DNA of 64,000 bases, taken from NCBI GenBank assembly GCA_951640165.1, contig OX621246.1:5915001-5979000 (forward strand), given 5' to 3'. Numbering within the stretch: the stretch's first letter is position 1; each line of letters opens with the position of its first letter. The position numbers and the translations under genes are program-made. Positions 10,224-19,988 of this stretch are shown here, piece after piece. The notes under the pieces were generated by a model. That model saw nothing but the letters and a program-made list of their open reading frames with translations. It was not told the DNA's origin and searched no databases. Source of the stretch: Pseudoips prasinana (lineage: Eukaryota; Arthropoda; Insecta; Lepidoptera; Nolidae).

Positions 10224-10465
10224 GTTAGAAGTTATACTTCTTAATATACAGCTTGAACATAGTTATCAATTTTCATACCACCTAGAACTAACGTCATGCT
10301 GTTATTTTTACGATGCTCGCGCATCGTAAAAATTCACTCTCATACATTTTCATACCACCTAGAACTAACTTCATGCTGTTAAATTTTTTGGTGTCGGTGT
10401 GCGCGCGCATCGTAAAAATTCACTCTCATCATTTTTCTCCATCGCGCCAAAAGAAGTATAACTTC
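10224..10465. repeat. Direct duplication bounded by inverted GAAGTTATACTTCTT
   Basis: GAAGTTATACTTCTT (about 10229) and its complement AAGAAGTATAACTTC (about 10451) bracket two tandem units of about 80 bp. Each holds TTTTCATACCACCTAGAACT, TCATGCTGTTA and GCGCATCGTAAAAATTCACT. The layout suggests a small MITE with an internal duplication; no target duplication was established. Confidence 0.55.
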
Positions 10466-10628
10466 AAAAAAGACTGAAGCATGCATAAAATGCGCGCCAA
10501 AATATCATACTCATATCAAGTAAAGACTTAGAATTTTTATAAGATCCTTGCCATCTGCGCAGGACATATAAAGTGCAGAAGTATGTATCTAACACAGATA
10601 CACTCTCTATTCCTTGAATCTAATAAAC

Positions 10629-10765
10629 CAATAGAACGGCTATCCGAAACGACCGGGAAGAGAAGAGGTGCGGGACCGGCAGCTTTAGGTGCTCTCCGGG
10701 ACACGAATGTTTAAAACTGCCATCTTCCAGATTCTGAGCTGCTGATAGGATTTTTTGGCCAGGAA
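10629..10765 (-). mobile_element. SINE-B fragment
   Basis: On the minus strand TTCCAGAAGATGG-type sequence, then CGTGTCCCGGAGAGCACCTA, GCTGCCGGTCCCGCACCTCT and TTCCCGGTCGTTTCGGATAG match the SINE-B core. Both the head and the CAT tail are missing. Confidence 0.55.
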
Positions 10766-10882
10766 AATAATATTCTGAGCATTAAAGTTTGTAATCGAAG
10801 TTGTAACCCCACTTATAAATATTTGAAGGTTTGCATAATCGGAAATCACTTGATTAGGTCTTAGGTTGCCTTACTTAGCCTT

Positions 10883-10902
10883 GATGATGATGATGATGAT
10901 GA
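10883..10902 (+). repeat. (GAT)n microsatellite
   Basis: Six consecutive GAT units, between two copies of the short string CTTAGCCTTGA. Confidence 0.8.
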
Positions 10903-10913
10903 CTTAGCCTTGA

Positions 10914-10950
10914 GATACTTCTCCAGTCAGGTTGCTCTTTGAGCGAAAAT
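10914..10950 (+). mobile_element. REP-I remnant
   Basis: GATACTTCTCCAGTCAGGTT then GCTCTTTGAGCGAAAAT matches the segment at about 16133-16171 in the longer REP-I copy (GTACTTCCCCAGGCGGCTG, CTCTTTGAGCGAAAATA). Confidence 0.5.
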
Positions 10951-11119
10951 TTCCAAACAGGTAACTTACTCCAATTACTAATAACGGCGCTGTTTTATAA
11001 TCTCTTTGACGTATGCAACAACCTTAAGTCTGCCTTCGGTTTGTTCATATACCGTAGGTTATGGATGTACGAAATTACACTCAAAAAACAATTATACTAA
11101 CATGATTTATATTTATTTT

Positions 11120-11465
11120 GCGTTCGTTTCACATGAGCAGTGGTTGCCATAGTGTCAGAGCCTCTTGGACTTCTGGATGGAATTGAAATGGTTCGATTAA
11201 CCAAATAAATTCACCCACAATGGCCCCATCAGGAGCCTAAGTGCAGAAAACAAGTCGCCCAACTAACTCATCGTAGAGGCAGAGTTGTTTAAGCCGCTCA
11301 GTAGGCATTTATAATGACTTTACTTTTATGTCTACAATAGGGAATGTCAGCTTAACATGCCCCCGAAGCACGAAGACGCTTAGCAAGTAAAGAAAGACAC
11401 CCAGCTATAGACTGACTGTGAAACTAGGTGATTAACCCCGTCATCACTTATGGACCGCTCATAAG
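11120..11465 (-). mobile_element. SINE-5S copy, interrupted
   Basis: On the minus strand the 5S-like part (CTATAGCTGGGTGTCTTTC) is followed by CGTGCTTCGGGGGCATGTTA, AGCTGACATTCCC and TGAGCGGCTTAAACAACTCT. About 105 bp of unrelated sequence (about 11171-11277) then separates it from CTCTGACACTATGGCAACCA. Confidence 0.6.
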
Positions 11466-11611
11466 CTACTGGCTATGAGCGCTTAATGGTATCACATTCT
11501 AGGTGAGAACGACGACGCGCTCTCCATAGCGATCGACCAATGAAATCACAGGAAAACACACAAGTTTAAGGCTGCGAGCAAAGGGATTGGTCGAACGCTG
11601 TAGATTGTCAG

Positions 11612-12155
11612 TTGTACTCCAATCCGTAAGTGATCGGCGAGGTAAAGCACCTACGCACACGGTCACTCCATAGATCGGTAAACAGGTTTTAAGAGAGGTA
11701 GGGCACAAGCGTTCATTCGCTCGAAGAGCAGCCCGACTGGAGAAGTACCTCCACCTTACAGAAGGCATTCCTTAATAATAACATTAATAATTTAATGTTG
11801 TGTTTCTGAGTGTGAGTAAGGTCGCCAGAGCTCATCGGGGTGGTGGGAAGGGTCAGCAACACTTGTTTGCTGACTCTTAAAGGCCGGAAACGCACCCGCG
11901 ACTCCTCTGGTCTTGCGAGTGCCCATGGGCGGTGGTGATCACTTACCTTCAGGTGACCCACTTGCTCGTTTGTCGAACTCTGACATAAAAAAAAACCATT
12001 AAAGTGGTTTAATTTCTAAGTGTCTTCGTGATTCGTAGGGGACGTTAAGCTGTCGATCGCAGATGTGATCATTAGAGAACAGTTGATAAGCCATGTCACT
12101 ACTGGGCGGCTTGAACGACTCTGATACCAGTGTAACCACTGCCCATACGATAAAG
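11612..12155 (+). mobile_element. SINE-5S copy split by REP-I
   Basis: Left part 11612-11678 (CCGTAAGTGATCGGCGAGGT, AAAGCACCTACGC, CCATAGATCGG) and right part 11995-12155 (CCATTAAAGTGGTTTAATTT, GACGTTAAGCTGTCG, GGCGGCTTGAACGACTCTGA, GCCCATACGATAAAG) are collinear with the full copies. REP-I occupies the gap. Confidence 0.75.
11679..11994 (-). mobile_element. REP-I inserted in SINE-5S
   Basis: On the minus strand: CGACAAACGAGCAAGTGGGT, CACCTGAAGGTAAGTGATCA, CCACCGCCCATGGGCACTCG, ACCCCGATGAGCTCTGGCGA, AACACAACATTAAATTATTA, GGAATGCCTTCTGTAAGGTG and CCCTACCTCTCTTAAAACC. A second copy is at 15949 (+). From memory this is a very common lepidopteran dispersed sequence; its class is unknown to me. 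The 82- and 89-codon frames over it are not genes. Confidence 0.7.
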
Positions 12156-12674
12156 AAGAGAAGAATGATGAGGTAAGAATCCCCGTCGCTATGCTAGCTC
12201 AGCTGGTAGTAAAGAACGAGAGAGTACCATCAAATAAGTTCTTTATTTACCAAACTTGGTCCTGGAATTTATCGCAATGTTCATATGTATGTTTGATATT
12301 TCATAAATTTATGTTGGAATGCTCACACGAATGTTTATGATTGCATAATAAAAGTGTTGAGTATATGTACGAAGCGACTGATTGAGACGGATTAACGTTG
12401 GGGCCACCATGAATTGTTGATTATGAAGGACTGTCCTATAATTATTTTATTATATTAATCGTTCAAAGTAAGTTTCCCAGTAATAGTACGTGAATGCTTA
12501 ACTTTACAAAATACTATTATATTGCTATTGACATTTTTGTGCCAAGGAATAACAAATAGGCTATTATAATTTATAAAGTTTTACGCGGGTGAAACCGCGG
12601 TGCATAGATAGTACTTTATAAGTTCTCAGTTGCCTTTCAGTTACTGTTACTTAAATTAGGTATTTGTGTATGAT
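12156..12674. other. No gene seen
   Basis: Intervening sequence between a SINE-5S and a SINE-B. TTACGCGGGTGAAACCGCGG then TGCATAGATAG at about 12581-12611 looks like a decayed Helitron 3' end on the plus strand, but its CTAG is lost and no 5' end was found. Confidence 0.4.
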
Positions 12675-13009
12675 GTCTTCCCGGCTGAATTTCGGTCACG
12701 GCGGCGCAAGATATATTATAGTGCATAAGTGTGTGCGCAATCACAGGGGCACTTTCTATTCCATCACTCTCATTGATCCGATGGGACGACTAGCGACACG
12801 AGCGGAAAGTGGTCAGGTACAGGACCGACGGCTTCACGTGCTCTCCGACGCACGGGGGTATAATACCGCCAACTTCTAGACTTCGAGCTGATACTGGGAA
12901 ATTTCTTTTTACGGAAAAATCCCAAAATCACTTTATGGCCCGACCCGGGATTTGAAGGCAGGACCTCATTTGCTGCGGTTGAACACGCTACCGCTAGACC
13001 AACGAGGCA
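12675..13009 (-). mobile_element. SINE-B copy, near full length
   Basis: On the minus strand: head GCCTCGTTGGTCTAGCGGTA with GCGTGTTCAACCGCAGCAAA, a B-box region, then AAAAAGAAATTTCCCAGTAT, the core GGCGGTATTATACCCCCGTG, CGGAGAGCACGTGAAGCCGT, and the end CTTGCGCCGCCGTGACCGAA. The (CAT)n tail is lost. The chance frames over it (71 and 89 codons) are not genes. Confidence 0.8.
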
Positions 13010-13623
13010 GTCAAGCTGTGTATATGAATATGTTATCACTTAATTAGCTCTTCATAAGAAGTGCACCAACGGCTCGGTGCGTTTGAAGGGGATTTTACGC
13101 GTTCTCAACAAACGAATGATTCACAAAGATTGAAGCCTTCAAGTGACTCACTCCATTTGTCTTCATTCAAATCCAAATAATTATTTACCTGTTGTCAGGA
13201 CTTATCCGCTATGATTGTTTCGACTGGTGACCGTCGCTTGCGCAACGGTCATCGACTCGTTACCTTGGCATTGACTACTTGATCTCACCGTGTGCCCGAA
13301 CGATTGAACAATTATATACTTACTACGTATGTATAAATAACTCTATTATATTTGGCAGGTTGTTCTACCGTGGGATTGTCGGCTCGTAGAGCTCGTGAGT
13401 CTTGTCCTTGGGCTTACGGGGCTCTGTGAAGGTGTCATCTGAGTATGATCTTCAAGTGAAGAAAACTACTATTCAGAAAGAAACCTTAACGCCTATTTCC
13501 AATTTTCTGGAGGCATCCGTCAGGTTTTTTCCCCTGAGCCATGAATAATCGTAGCTTGGTGGATGCAGCAGTCAAATGCACCCCGATATGGATAGTTGTC
13601 CCCGCTTGCTGTGTGGTGACGGC
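13010..13623. other. No gene seen
   Basis: Mixed-composition stretch between a SINE-B head and a REP-J fragment. No family shared with the rest of the window recognised. Confidence 0.4.
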
Positions 13624-13693
13624 GGCAAATACCAGAATATCATTACCCCATCTCAACCCGGGGGGGGCGTAGAAGTCGACCCGAGCGAATATT
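13624..13693 (-). mobile_element. REP-G/J fragment (J 3' part)
   Basis: On the minus strand ATTCGCTCGGGTCGACTTCT, ACGCCCCCCCCGGGTTGAGA then TGGGGTAATGATATT. It corresponds to CCTGAGGTTGACTTCTACGC ... GAAATGGGGTGGCGATATTC in the copy at 32438. SINE-A begins at the next base. Confidence 0.6.
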
Positions 13694-13939
13694 GACGGGC
13701 CTGTTGGCGTGGTTGGTAGATACGCTGCCTTTCACGTCGGAGGTCGTGGGTTCGATTCCCACCCGGGACAAATATTTGTGTGCATGTCTGTTTGTCATGA
13801 GTCTGGGTGTAAATTATCTATAGGTATAAGTATGTATTTACAAAAGAAAAATAGTATATGTAGTATATCAGTTATCTGGTTTCCATAGTACAAGCTCTGC
13901 TTAGATTGGGATCAGATAACCGCGTGAGAAAAAAAAAAT
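13694..13939 (+). mobile_element. SINE-A, full length
   Basis: Best reference copy: GACGGGCCTGTTGGCGTGGT then TGGTAGATAC (A box), CGTCGGAGGTCGTGGGTTCG with B box GGTTCGATTCCC, ACAAATATTTGTGTGCATG, GTCTGGGTGTAAATTATC, ATGTAGTATATCAGTTATC, TGGTTTCCATAGTACAAGC, CTGCTTAGATTGGGATCAG. It ends in an A-run rather than ATT repeats. RNA polymerase III transcription with LINE-supplied mobilisation is the usual mechanism for this class. Confidence 0.9.
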
Positions 13940-14244
13940 ACCTACCATATGACTATACAGGGCTGCAGGTTCTTTCTGAATACAGTGGACTTCTTACAGC
14001 TATTATGATGAAGTTGAAGTAGTTGCTAAGAAGCAAGGCTAGCTTGTAAGTGTAAACTTAGGCTTCCAGTCCTCCCGGAATTAAGCCTCGGAATTATTTA
14101 ATTCCGGGATCACAATGAGAACTTTCTGCGACTTCTTTAATCAAGCGTGCAATACCTGTATTTAAACCTTCCATTGCAGGCATTTCTTCTCAAATGTGAA
14201 ATGTAAATTTTTCAAACTATTTTAATTCAAATTTCTATTTTTTT

Positions 14245-14438
14245 AAGACAACGCCCTCACTAGGGAAATTATTCCCTGTGTCACGGGGTACCTTAGAAAC
14301 ATGTAACTGACGGACACAAAGTACATCCAGACTCTGGACAACTATTTATGGTTCACACAAATAGTTGTCCTGCGTGGGAATCCAACCCGGAACACGAAGT
14401 GGGGAGTCGACTGTATTAGCCGCTGCGCCACACGTGCT
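14245..14438 (-). mobile_element. SINE-C copy
   Basis: Minus-strand head GCACGTGTGGCGCAGCGGCT, then GTGTTCCGGGTTGGATTCCC (B-box region), AGGACAACTATTTGTGTGAA, GATGTACTTTGTGTCCGTCA and ACACAGGGAATAATTTCCCT. Unlike the copy at 8889 it has no inverted duplication after CATAAATAGTTG. Confidence 0.75.
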
Positions 14439-14682
14439 TTTTTTTTCTATGTTTTAAACATGGGTGGGATAAAACCCATAACTTCCAAACGCAAATATAT
14501 CGTTTGACTTTAGTACCGAAGGCTGTCAAGGAAAACAGACATAAAGGTTATTTAGTAGCTCCTAGCAGAATTTCGGCAACCGCGGCTAATCTTAACGTAC
14601 ACTTGCCAATATATTATAGAGCTCTAATGTGTTCGGATACAAGTCCACCCTTTACTTGATCAACCCCATAATCTCAGAAATC

Positions 14683-14783
14683 GACACGACTGGAGACAGT
14701 TAGTCTGTCTCCGGTCGTGTCTCGTGATTTGCGTTGTTGACTAACACTCATCATGTTTTGGTCAGGAGGGTCTTCCTGACCAA
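14683..14783. repeat. Two adjacent hairpins
   Basis: GACACGACTGGAGACAG (14683-14699) pairs with CTGTCTCCGGTCGTGTC (14705-14721) with one mismatch and a 5-nt loop. TTGGTCAGGA (14758-14767) pairs perfectly with TCCTGACCAA (14774-14783). No known family recognised; regulatory function is unsupported. Confidence 0.7.
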
Positions 14784-14906
14784 GAAATGCTCAGTAATAG
14801 TTCTGAAGTTGGCGCTCTCATACCCGTATGTATGTTACTGAAAAAGGTCTATCTGACAAAAAATACGAACCCGGACTTCATTATCTGTAGTTAAATAGAA
14901 TTGTTT

Positions 14907-15146
14907 GATGGGCCAGTTGGCGATTGGTGGTTTCACGCCGCAGATCGAGGGTTCGATTCCCATCCAGGACAGATATTTGTGTGCATGAACACGTGTGTTT
15001 GTCCTGTGTCTGGGTGTAATTATATCTATAAGTATGTATGTATGTACAAAAGTAGTATACCAGTTATCTGGTTTTCATAGTACAAGCTCTGATTAGTTTG
15101 GGAACCGACGGCCGTGTGTGAAGTATGTCCCAGAATATCATTATTG
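14907..15146 (+). mobile_element. SINE-A, near full length
   Basis: Head GATGGGCCAGTTGGCGATTG is missing part of the segment between the A and B boxes. B box GGTTCGATTCCC, then ACAGATATTTGTGTGCATGA, CTGTGTCTGGGTGTAATTAT, CAGTTATCTGGTTTTCATAG, and AAGTATGTCCCAGAATATCA before TTATT. Confidence 0.85.
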
Positions 15147-15154
15147 TTTTTAGG

Positions 15155-15410
15155 TTATTTCGGTCAACCTCGACGGAGAGCAGGAGATGTTATAATAGTG
15201 CAGGAGTGTGTGAGCAAATACTGGTGCACTCTCATTTTTTACATCGTTGACATAATCCGTTGGGTGGAATCTTTGGGGAGAGATCAGGCGCAGGGCTGAA
15301 CGCTTTACATGCTATAATATTCCCAACTACCAGATTCCGAGAAGCTACTAGGTTTTATACATGCTATAAAAGTCCCAGTTACAATTATGGTCCCGGCCTG
15401 AAATTTAAAG
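15155..15410 (-). mobile_element. SINE-B fragment, diverged
   Basis: On the minus strand ATGTAAAGCGTTCAGCCCTG, CGCCTGATCTCTCCCCAAAG, CCAACGGATTATGTC and GAGTGCACCAGTATTTGCTC match the core. The end reads GTTGACCGAAATAACC. The head is replaced by a short duplication of ACATGCTATAA. Confidence 0.55.
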
Positions 15411-15460
15411 CCTTATTATCTCTTATTCTTATTTTCTTATAATAAAAGACATTAAAGGAT

Positions 15461-15618
15461 GTATCGCTGGGTAGTTTACGGACTCATAATTGACGGGTAC
15501 AAAGTACATCCAGACTGAAAACAACTTTATGGGTTACACTAATAGTTGTACTGCGCGGGAATCGAACTTAGGACACTAATTGGCGACGATTGTCTCAAGA
15601 GCTCGCCATACATGCAGT
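15461..15618 (-). mobile_element. SINE-C copy, diverged
   Basis: On the minus strand CCTAAGTTCGATTCCCGCGC (B box), GTACAACTATTAGTGTAACC, CATAAAGTTGTTTTCAGTCT then GGATGTACTTTGTACCCGTC. The head is strongly degraded. Confidence 0.6.
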
Positions 15619-15795
15619 CTTATCTACGGTTAAACACCGCTAGTCAAGGACATAGTAGAGTAAATCCGTTTAACGTACCTAGTTTATCTTTCGATTACAC
15701 TTTAACGATTGCTACAAAGTAGAAATCGTTGATTAAAAACAGTTTTATCTCAATAGGATGGCCACTGATTAGAATGTCGCCAGCCCAGCTATATT

Positions 15796-15895
15796 AAAGT
15801 GCCAATTCGATACCTTTTCAAGGTTAACCACTGTTAAACAGATGGATATCTGTTTAACAGTGGTTAACCTTGAAAAGGTATCGAATTGGCACTTT
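15796..15895. repeat. Perfect 48-bp inverted repeat with 4-nt spacer
   Basis: The left arm 15796-15843 (starts AAAGTGCCAATTCGATACCT) and right arm 15848-15895 are exact complements, separated by GGAT. Either strand could fold into a 48-bp perfect stem. No matching single copy was recognised elsewhere in the window. It could be a recent foldback insertion, a template-switch duplication, a hairpin-RNA locus or an assembly artefact. Confidence 0.9.
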
Positions 15896-15948
15896 GAATG
15901 CATAATATCAAGATTATTATGTAATAACAAATATCATACCTAACGACG

Positions 15949-16215
15949 GACATATCAGAGGACGACAAACGAGCAAGTGGAGCACCTGATGGTAAGTGAT
16001 CACCGCCGCCCATGGACACTCGCAAACTCCCCCCGCAAACTCACCCCGATGAGCTCTGGCGACCTAACTCACACCCTAAAACACAACATTAAAATTATTA
16101 ATGGTATTATTAAGGAATGTCTTCTGTAAGGTGGAGGTACTTCCCCAGGCGGCTGCTCTTTGAGCGAAAATACGCTGTGCCCTACCTCTCTCACAACTCT
16201 TATTCTTTTGCGGTC
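15949..16215 (+). mobile_element. REP-I copy
   Basis: GACGACAAACGAGCAAGTGG, CACCTGATGGTAAGTGATCA, CCGCCGCCCATGGACACTCG, CACCCCGATGAGCTCTGGCG, AACACAACATTAAAATTATT, GGAATGTCTTCTGTAAGGTG and CTGTGCCCTACCTCTCTCAC, in the same order as the copy at 11679. An internal deletion removes part of the GGTGCGTTTCCGGCC block. Confidence 0.7.
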
Positions 16216-17124
16216 GTCCCGTCGATGTATCGGATAGTGCAATATTATCTCTTAGTACCAACCTCTTTAAGACACCATTGGCCGGAAGTAAAATTTATAT
16301 ATATAGCAGATATTGTATGGACGCTTAGAACACCTTGATATATCCAAACCGATTCAAAGTTTTTTGACAATCTTTTACACGCGTAGGGACATAAAAAAAA
16401 ATTCTGGACGGTAAAGCAAAAACGATAGGGCCGCGCCTAACTCATAAAAAATGGAAATTAATACACCAATTTTTCTTTATGATTATTTTTTTTGTTCGAA
16501 AATTCTTTTACATCTACTTGTATAAGATAGTTTTTGCCGACTGAGCCAGTAAAACTATATCTTACTTATTGACGGAATACATACGTCATTACTAGGTACT
16601 TAAATCGAAAAGAACCAAGCTTTTTGTTTATAATACGCCCTAAACCTTAATGCTATGTGTATTGGATCCTGGTTGGTACATACCGATAAATCAGAGTTTT
16701 TATTGTTTTCATTAACAGCCTGAATATTGAAGTAAGAAGTCTGAAGTTCGAGAATGTTCAATGATGTACTTACCCTGGCTAGATTAGCGGGTACAAAATA
16801 GTCTCACCGATCGCGAATGTGTGCTTTTTAAGTTGAATTATTGCATCTACAGTTAACCCTTCCTTGTCATAGCGTATGCTAATAATTGATTAGTTTTAGC
16901 TCGTATTACAACGTGTTTAAATTGAGGGGGTAACTATTATACCACTGCCGATTAAGGGTTAAACAACGCCACCTAATACTAAATGAAAAATATTTGTTAA
17001 CAAAGGGGACCAGGCAGAAACTGATTAAAGTTTAATACATAAATATATTTCATCAGGTTAAGAAAAACGCAAATAGAATAGTTTTTGAAAAACATCTTCC
17101 AAAGATTTAAAATTTCTTTTTCTA
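16216..17124. other. AT-rich stretch, no gene seen
   Basis: No coding frame or window-shared repeat recognised upstream of the 22-bp array. Confidence 0.4.
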
Positions 17125-17440
17125 CACTGCGTAGTTAACTTAGTATTTCTGCGAGGCTACGGAATAGCACTGCGTAGATATAGAAAAATAGTTACCGTAG
17201 TTTCCGTAGCACTTCTTAAATACTGGGAAGTTAACGTAGCACTGCGTAATTACTGTAGCACTGCGTTGTTCACTTTGCACTGCGTACATACTGTAGCATT
17301 GCGAAGTTAACTTAGCACTGCGTAATTAATGTAGCACTACGCAGTTATTGTAGTGATGCGTAGTTAACGTAGCGCTTTGTAATAGTAAGCACCATAGCTT
17401 TATTCACCGGTGGGCGCAGTGCTGCGTAGTTACCGTAGTA
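17125..17440 (+). repeat. Degenerate tandem array, about 22-bp unit
   Basis: Repeating motif GTAGCACTGCGTAGTTAAC, with variants such as TTAGCACTGCGTAATTAATG, GTAGCATTGCGAAGTTAACT and GTAGCACTACGCAGTTATTG. About a dozen recognisable units, best ordered at 17230-17385. Bare CACTGCGTA is the most conserved part. No ORF. Confidence 0.8.
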
Positions 17441-18234
17441 TGTGTTTTTACCGTAATTAATTCTTTAACGATTTTACAGATGTTTTTATTTCCATACCAT
17501 ATCTTACATACAAAACTCTGATATTTGCTTGAATTTAAAACAAAATTCGAACGCATTCAACTGCCGATGTTTACTTGAATTTAAAGCATGATTTTAACGC
17601 ATTCAATTATACTTAAAAAAATCTGGATTCCTTGATCTATCTAGGAGATAGTCTTAAGATTACCTCATACCTACATTTTATTACTGCTTTTATTAACATT
17701 TAAAGCGCTTAATGTGTACATCGTATACCAAAATATTTACAATTTACATACTTGTTGATAGTCCAAACTCGTTCCGTAATAAAACTTAGTTTTTTCTTCG
17801 ACGGTAAAAAATCTAGACACGCCAGAGAAATATTCCACAGTATAGAATATGTTGTAATAATAATTAATCAAACGGTCAATCAACTCGTTTGTAATGTTAG
17901 TTTTTAAGCCGGTGTAGGTATTTGTAAGTGTGTAATGATGTTAACATTGCGATGAAATTGAAACTAACTTAGGTGATATGAAAGAAACTTTAACATTATT
18001 GTTGTTATTGCAACAAAGTCGTAGGAGATGACTGGTAGAAATTATGCAAGGGCGTTATGCAACTTAACTGCGACATACTCTCTCCCTATCTCATTTTATA
18101 TACGATGATGTTTACGGGAGAGTATAGAGATTCGAATCTATATACTCTCCAAACACATTGTGGCTTATGTATAACCACTATGTTGGACGCGTTAAAATAA
18201 CGCTAAAACTTTTTATTTGCTTTTTATTTCATTA
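17441..18234. other. AT-rich stretch with one palindrome
   Basis: Holds the contiguous palindrome at 18117-18150 (listed separately) and a partial direct repeat, TGAATTTAAAACAAAATTCG (about 17533) against TGAATTTAAAGCATGATTTT (about 17576). No gene seen. Confidence 0.4.
18117..18150. repeat. Contiguous 34-bp palindrome
   Basis: GGAGAGTATAGAGATTC is directly followed by GAATCTATATACTCTCC, complementary except at one position. There is no spacer. Confidence 0.8.
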
Positions 18235-18860
18235 CTAGCTGTGCCCGCGACTTCGTCCGCGTGTTAATTAGTTTATTTCGTTTATATTGTAAAATAAATG
18301 ACTTTTTCTAAAATAAAAGTAGCCTAAGTTACACCTTATTACATCAGCTACCTGCCAATAAAAGTCCCGTCAAAATCGGTCCAGCCATTTCAGAGATTAG
18401 CCGGAACAAACAGACAGACAGACAGACAAAAATTGTAAAAAATGTCATTTTGGTGTATGTACCGTATATATATTTTCATACTAGCTGTGCCCGCGACTTC
18501 GTCCGCGTGTTAATTAGTTTATTTCGTTTTTCTTGTAAAATAAAAGACTTTTTATAAAATAAAAGTAGCCTAAGTTACTCCTTATTACGTCAGCTACCTG
18601 CCAATAAAAGCCCCATCAAAATCGGTCTAGCCATTTCAGAGATTAGCCGGAACAAACAGACAGACAGACAGACAAAAATTGAAAAAAATGTAATTTTGGT
18701 GTATGTACCGTATATATATTCATATTAATGTGGTAAAAACCGGATATTTCAATATTACAAACAGACACTCCAATTTTATTTATTTGTATAGATTAATGTA
18801 GTAAAACCCGGTTATTTCAATATTACAAACAGACACTCCAATTTTATTTATTTGTATAGA
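18235..18860 (-). mobile_element. Helitron with tandemly duplicated ends (HEL)
   Basis: On the minus strand it starts TCTATACAAATAAATAAAAT and ends CACGCGGACGAAGTCGCGGG then CACAGCTAG before T. The 3'-terminal unit occurs twice in tandem (CTAG at 18235 and again at 18481, 246 bp apart). The 5'-terminal unit of 68 bp also occurs twice (18725-18792 and 18793-18860). Both copies carry a CAGA run. No Rep/helicase; non-autonomous. Confidence 0.85.
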
Positions 18861-19223
18861 TTTTTATAAACGACAAAAAAAAACTAGTCCCTGCCTCTTG
18901 CCCACCACTGCAGCTCCTGTAAGCCAGAATCAACAGTGGCACACAATGAAATAAGACTGAGCGGTGAGGTTCAGACATGTCCCGGGGAATCGTTTTAACT
19001 GTCTTGGATCCCGCAACGAATTAAATTATTATTTCTAATCAAGGAGTTAGAAAATGAATAGTTCTACTTCCCTCCAGAGATAAGCGGGAGACAGAATGAT
19101 ATAACAAAGCTAGAACCTCATAAAACGAGAGAATAGCAACTAGGGAAGCCAGCTGCAAAAGCACCGTGGATCATATTAGGGGTCCTTAGTGAGCTGACTA
19201 GACAATACTAGATAAAAAGACGT
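18861..19223. other. No gene seen
   Basis: Single-copy-looking sequence between the duplicated Helitron and a REP-F copy; nothing further supported. Confidence 0.4.
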
Positions 19224-19375
19224 GAGAGGTGTCAAGGGACACCCGGATGGAACGTAGTTATTTCTTATTATTTATTATGTACAAAAATCCTGTATACACT
19301 CAACAAAAATAATCGTCGCGACACCACACTTTTCAATGCGAAATAGAAATGAAAATATCTGGCTTGCTTTCTATA

Positions 19376-19408
<33 letters not shown>

Positions 19409-19514
19409 GAAACATGCGCACGCCGCACAGCTGCAAAAAGTGTCGTGACAACTTTTCGTAAGATTTTTTTCCGTCTAGCCCCCTTTCACAACGCGCGATA
19501 AGGAACTTGGTTCC
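19224..19514 (-). mobile_element. REP-F copy
   Basis: Minus-strand copy of a family of about 290 bp also at 23297, 39475 and 49800. It begins GGAACCAAGTTCCTTATCGC, passes AAAGGGGGCTAGACGG, GTTGTCACGACACTTTTTGC, GCGTGCGCATGTTTCTCTGT, a (CT)n run, CAAGCCAGATATTTTCATTT, and ends GGGTGTCCCTTGACACCTCT. GGAACGAAGTT at the start and its complement AACTTCGTTCC 25 bp before the end resemble terminal inverted repeats. Confidence 0.8.
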
Positions 19515-19520
19515 AATAAT

Positions 19521-19662
19521 CATTAATCCCTGGATCGCGGGGGACTTAGAAATATGAAATAGACACTCACCAAATAGTTGTCCTGTACGGGAATCGAACC
19601 CCGAACAGGTGGGTGCGGAGGTGGTGGCGAGGTAACCACCTTAACCACTGCGCAACACGTGT
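19521..19662 (-). mobile_element. SINE-C copy, truncated
   Basis: On the minus strand ACACGTGTTGCGCAGTGGTT (head), GTTCGGGGTTCGATTCCCGT (B box), ACAGGACAACTATTTGGTGA and CATATTTCTAAGTCCCCCGC. The middle ACATCCAGACT block is deleted. A G-rich expansion sits in the head. Confidence 0.65.
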
Positions 19663-19941
19663 AATCATAAACCCCCTGGAGTTGATATCGTGAAGTGACC
19701 TATAATAAAGTGAGGTACTTCGGCCCCGACGGGGTTTTTTTTTGACATCATGACTTTTAAAAGTAACCTAGGTAACTTCCACCGATTCTCCAGACAATAG
19801 AAGCGAGCGAAGCCTCAAACCGTATTTACGACCATTGTTGTTTCGGGCAAAAATGATATTTTTCGGGCAAGAGAATTCCATAATAAAATATGCTCTTTTC
19901 ATTCAACTTCAAACTCATTATTTGTTGATTAACTAAAAATG

Positions 19942-19980
19942 CAGAGCCGTTGTTCTAGCCTGTAGGCTAGAACAACTCTG
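19942..19980. repeat. Short hairpin
   Basis: GTTGTTCTAGCC pairs with GGCTAGAACAAC around TGTA; outer CAGAG and CTCTG extend the stem with a small internal mismatch. Confidence 0.65.
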
Positions 19981-19988
19981 AAACTAGA

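Noticed and set aside
14683..14783. Paired hairpins as a transcription terminator or riboswitch
   Set aside because: No gene is nearby, and these element types are bacterial in the usual sense; the genome is an animal's.
19224..19514. REP-F as a solo LTR
   Set aside because: Ends do not form TG...CA, no primer-binding or polypurine site is adjacent, and no 4-6-bp target duplication is consistent among the four copies.
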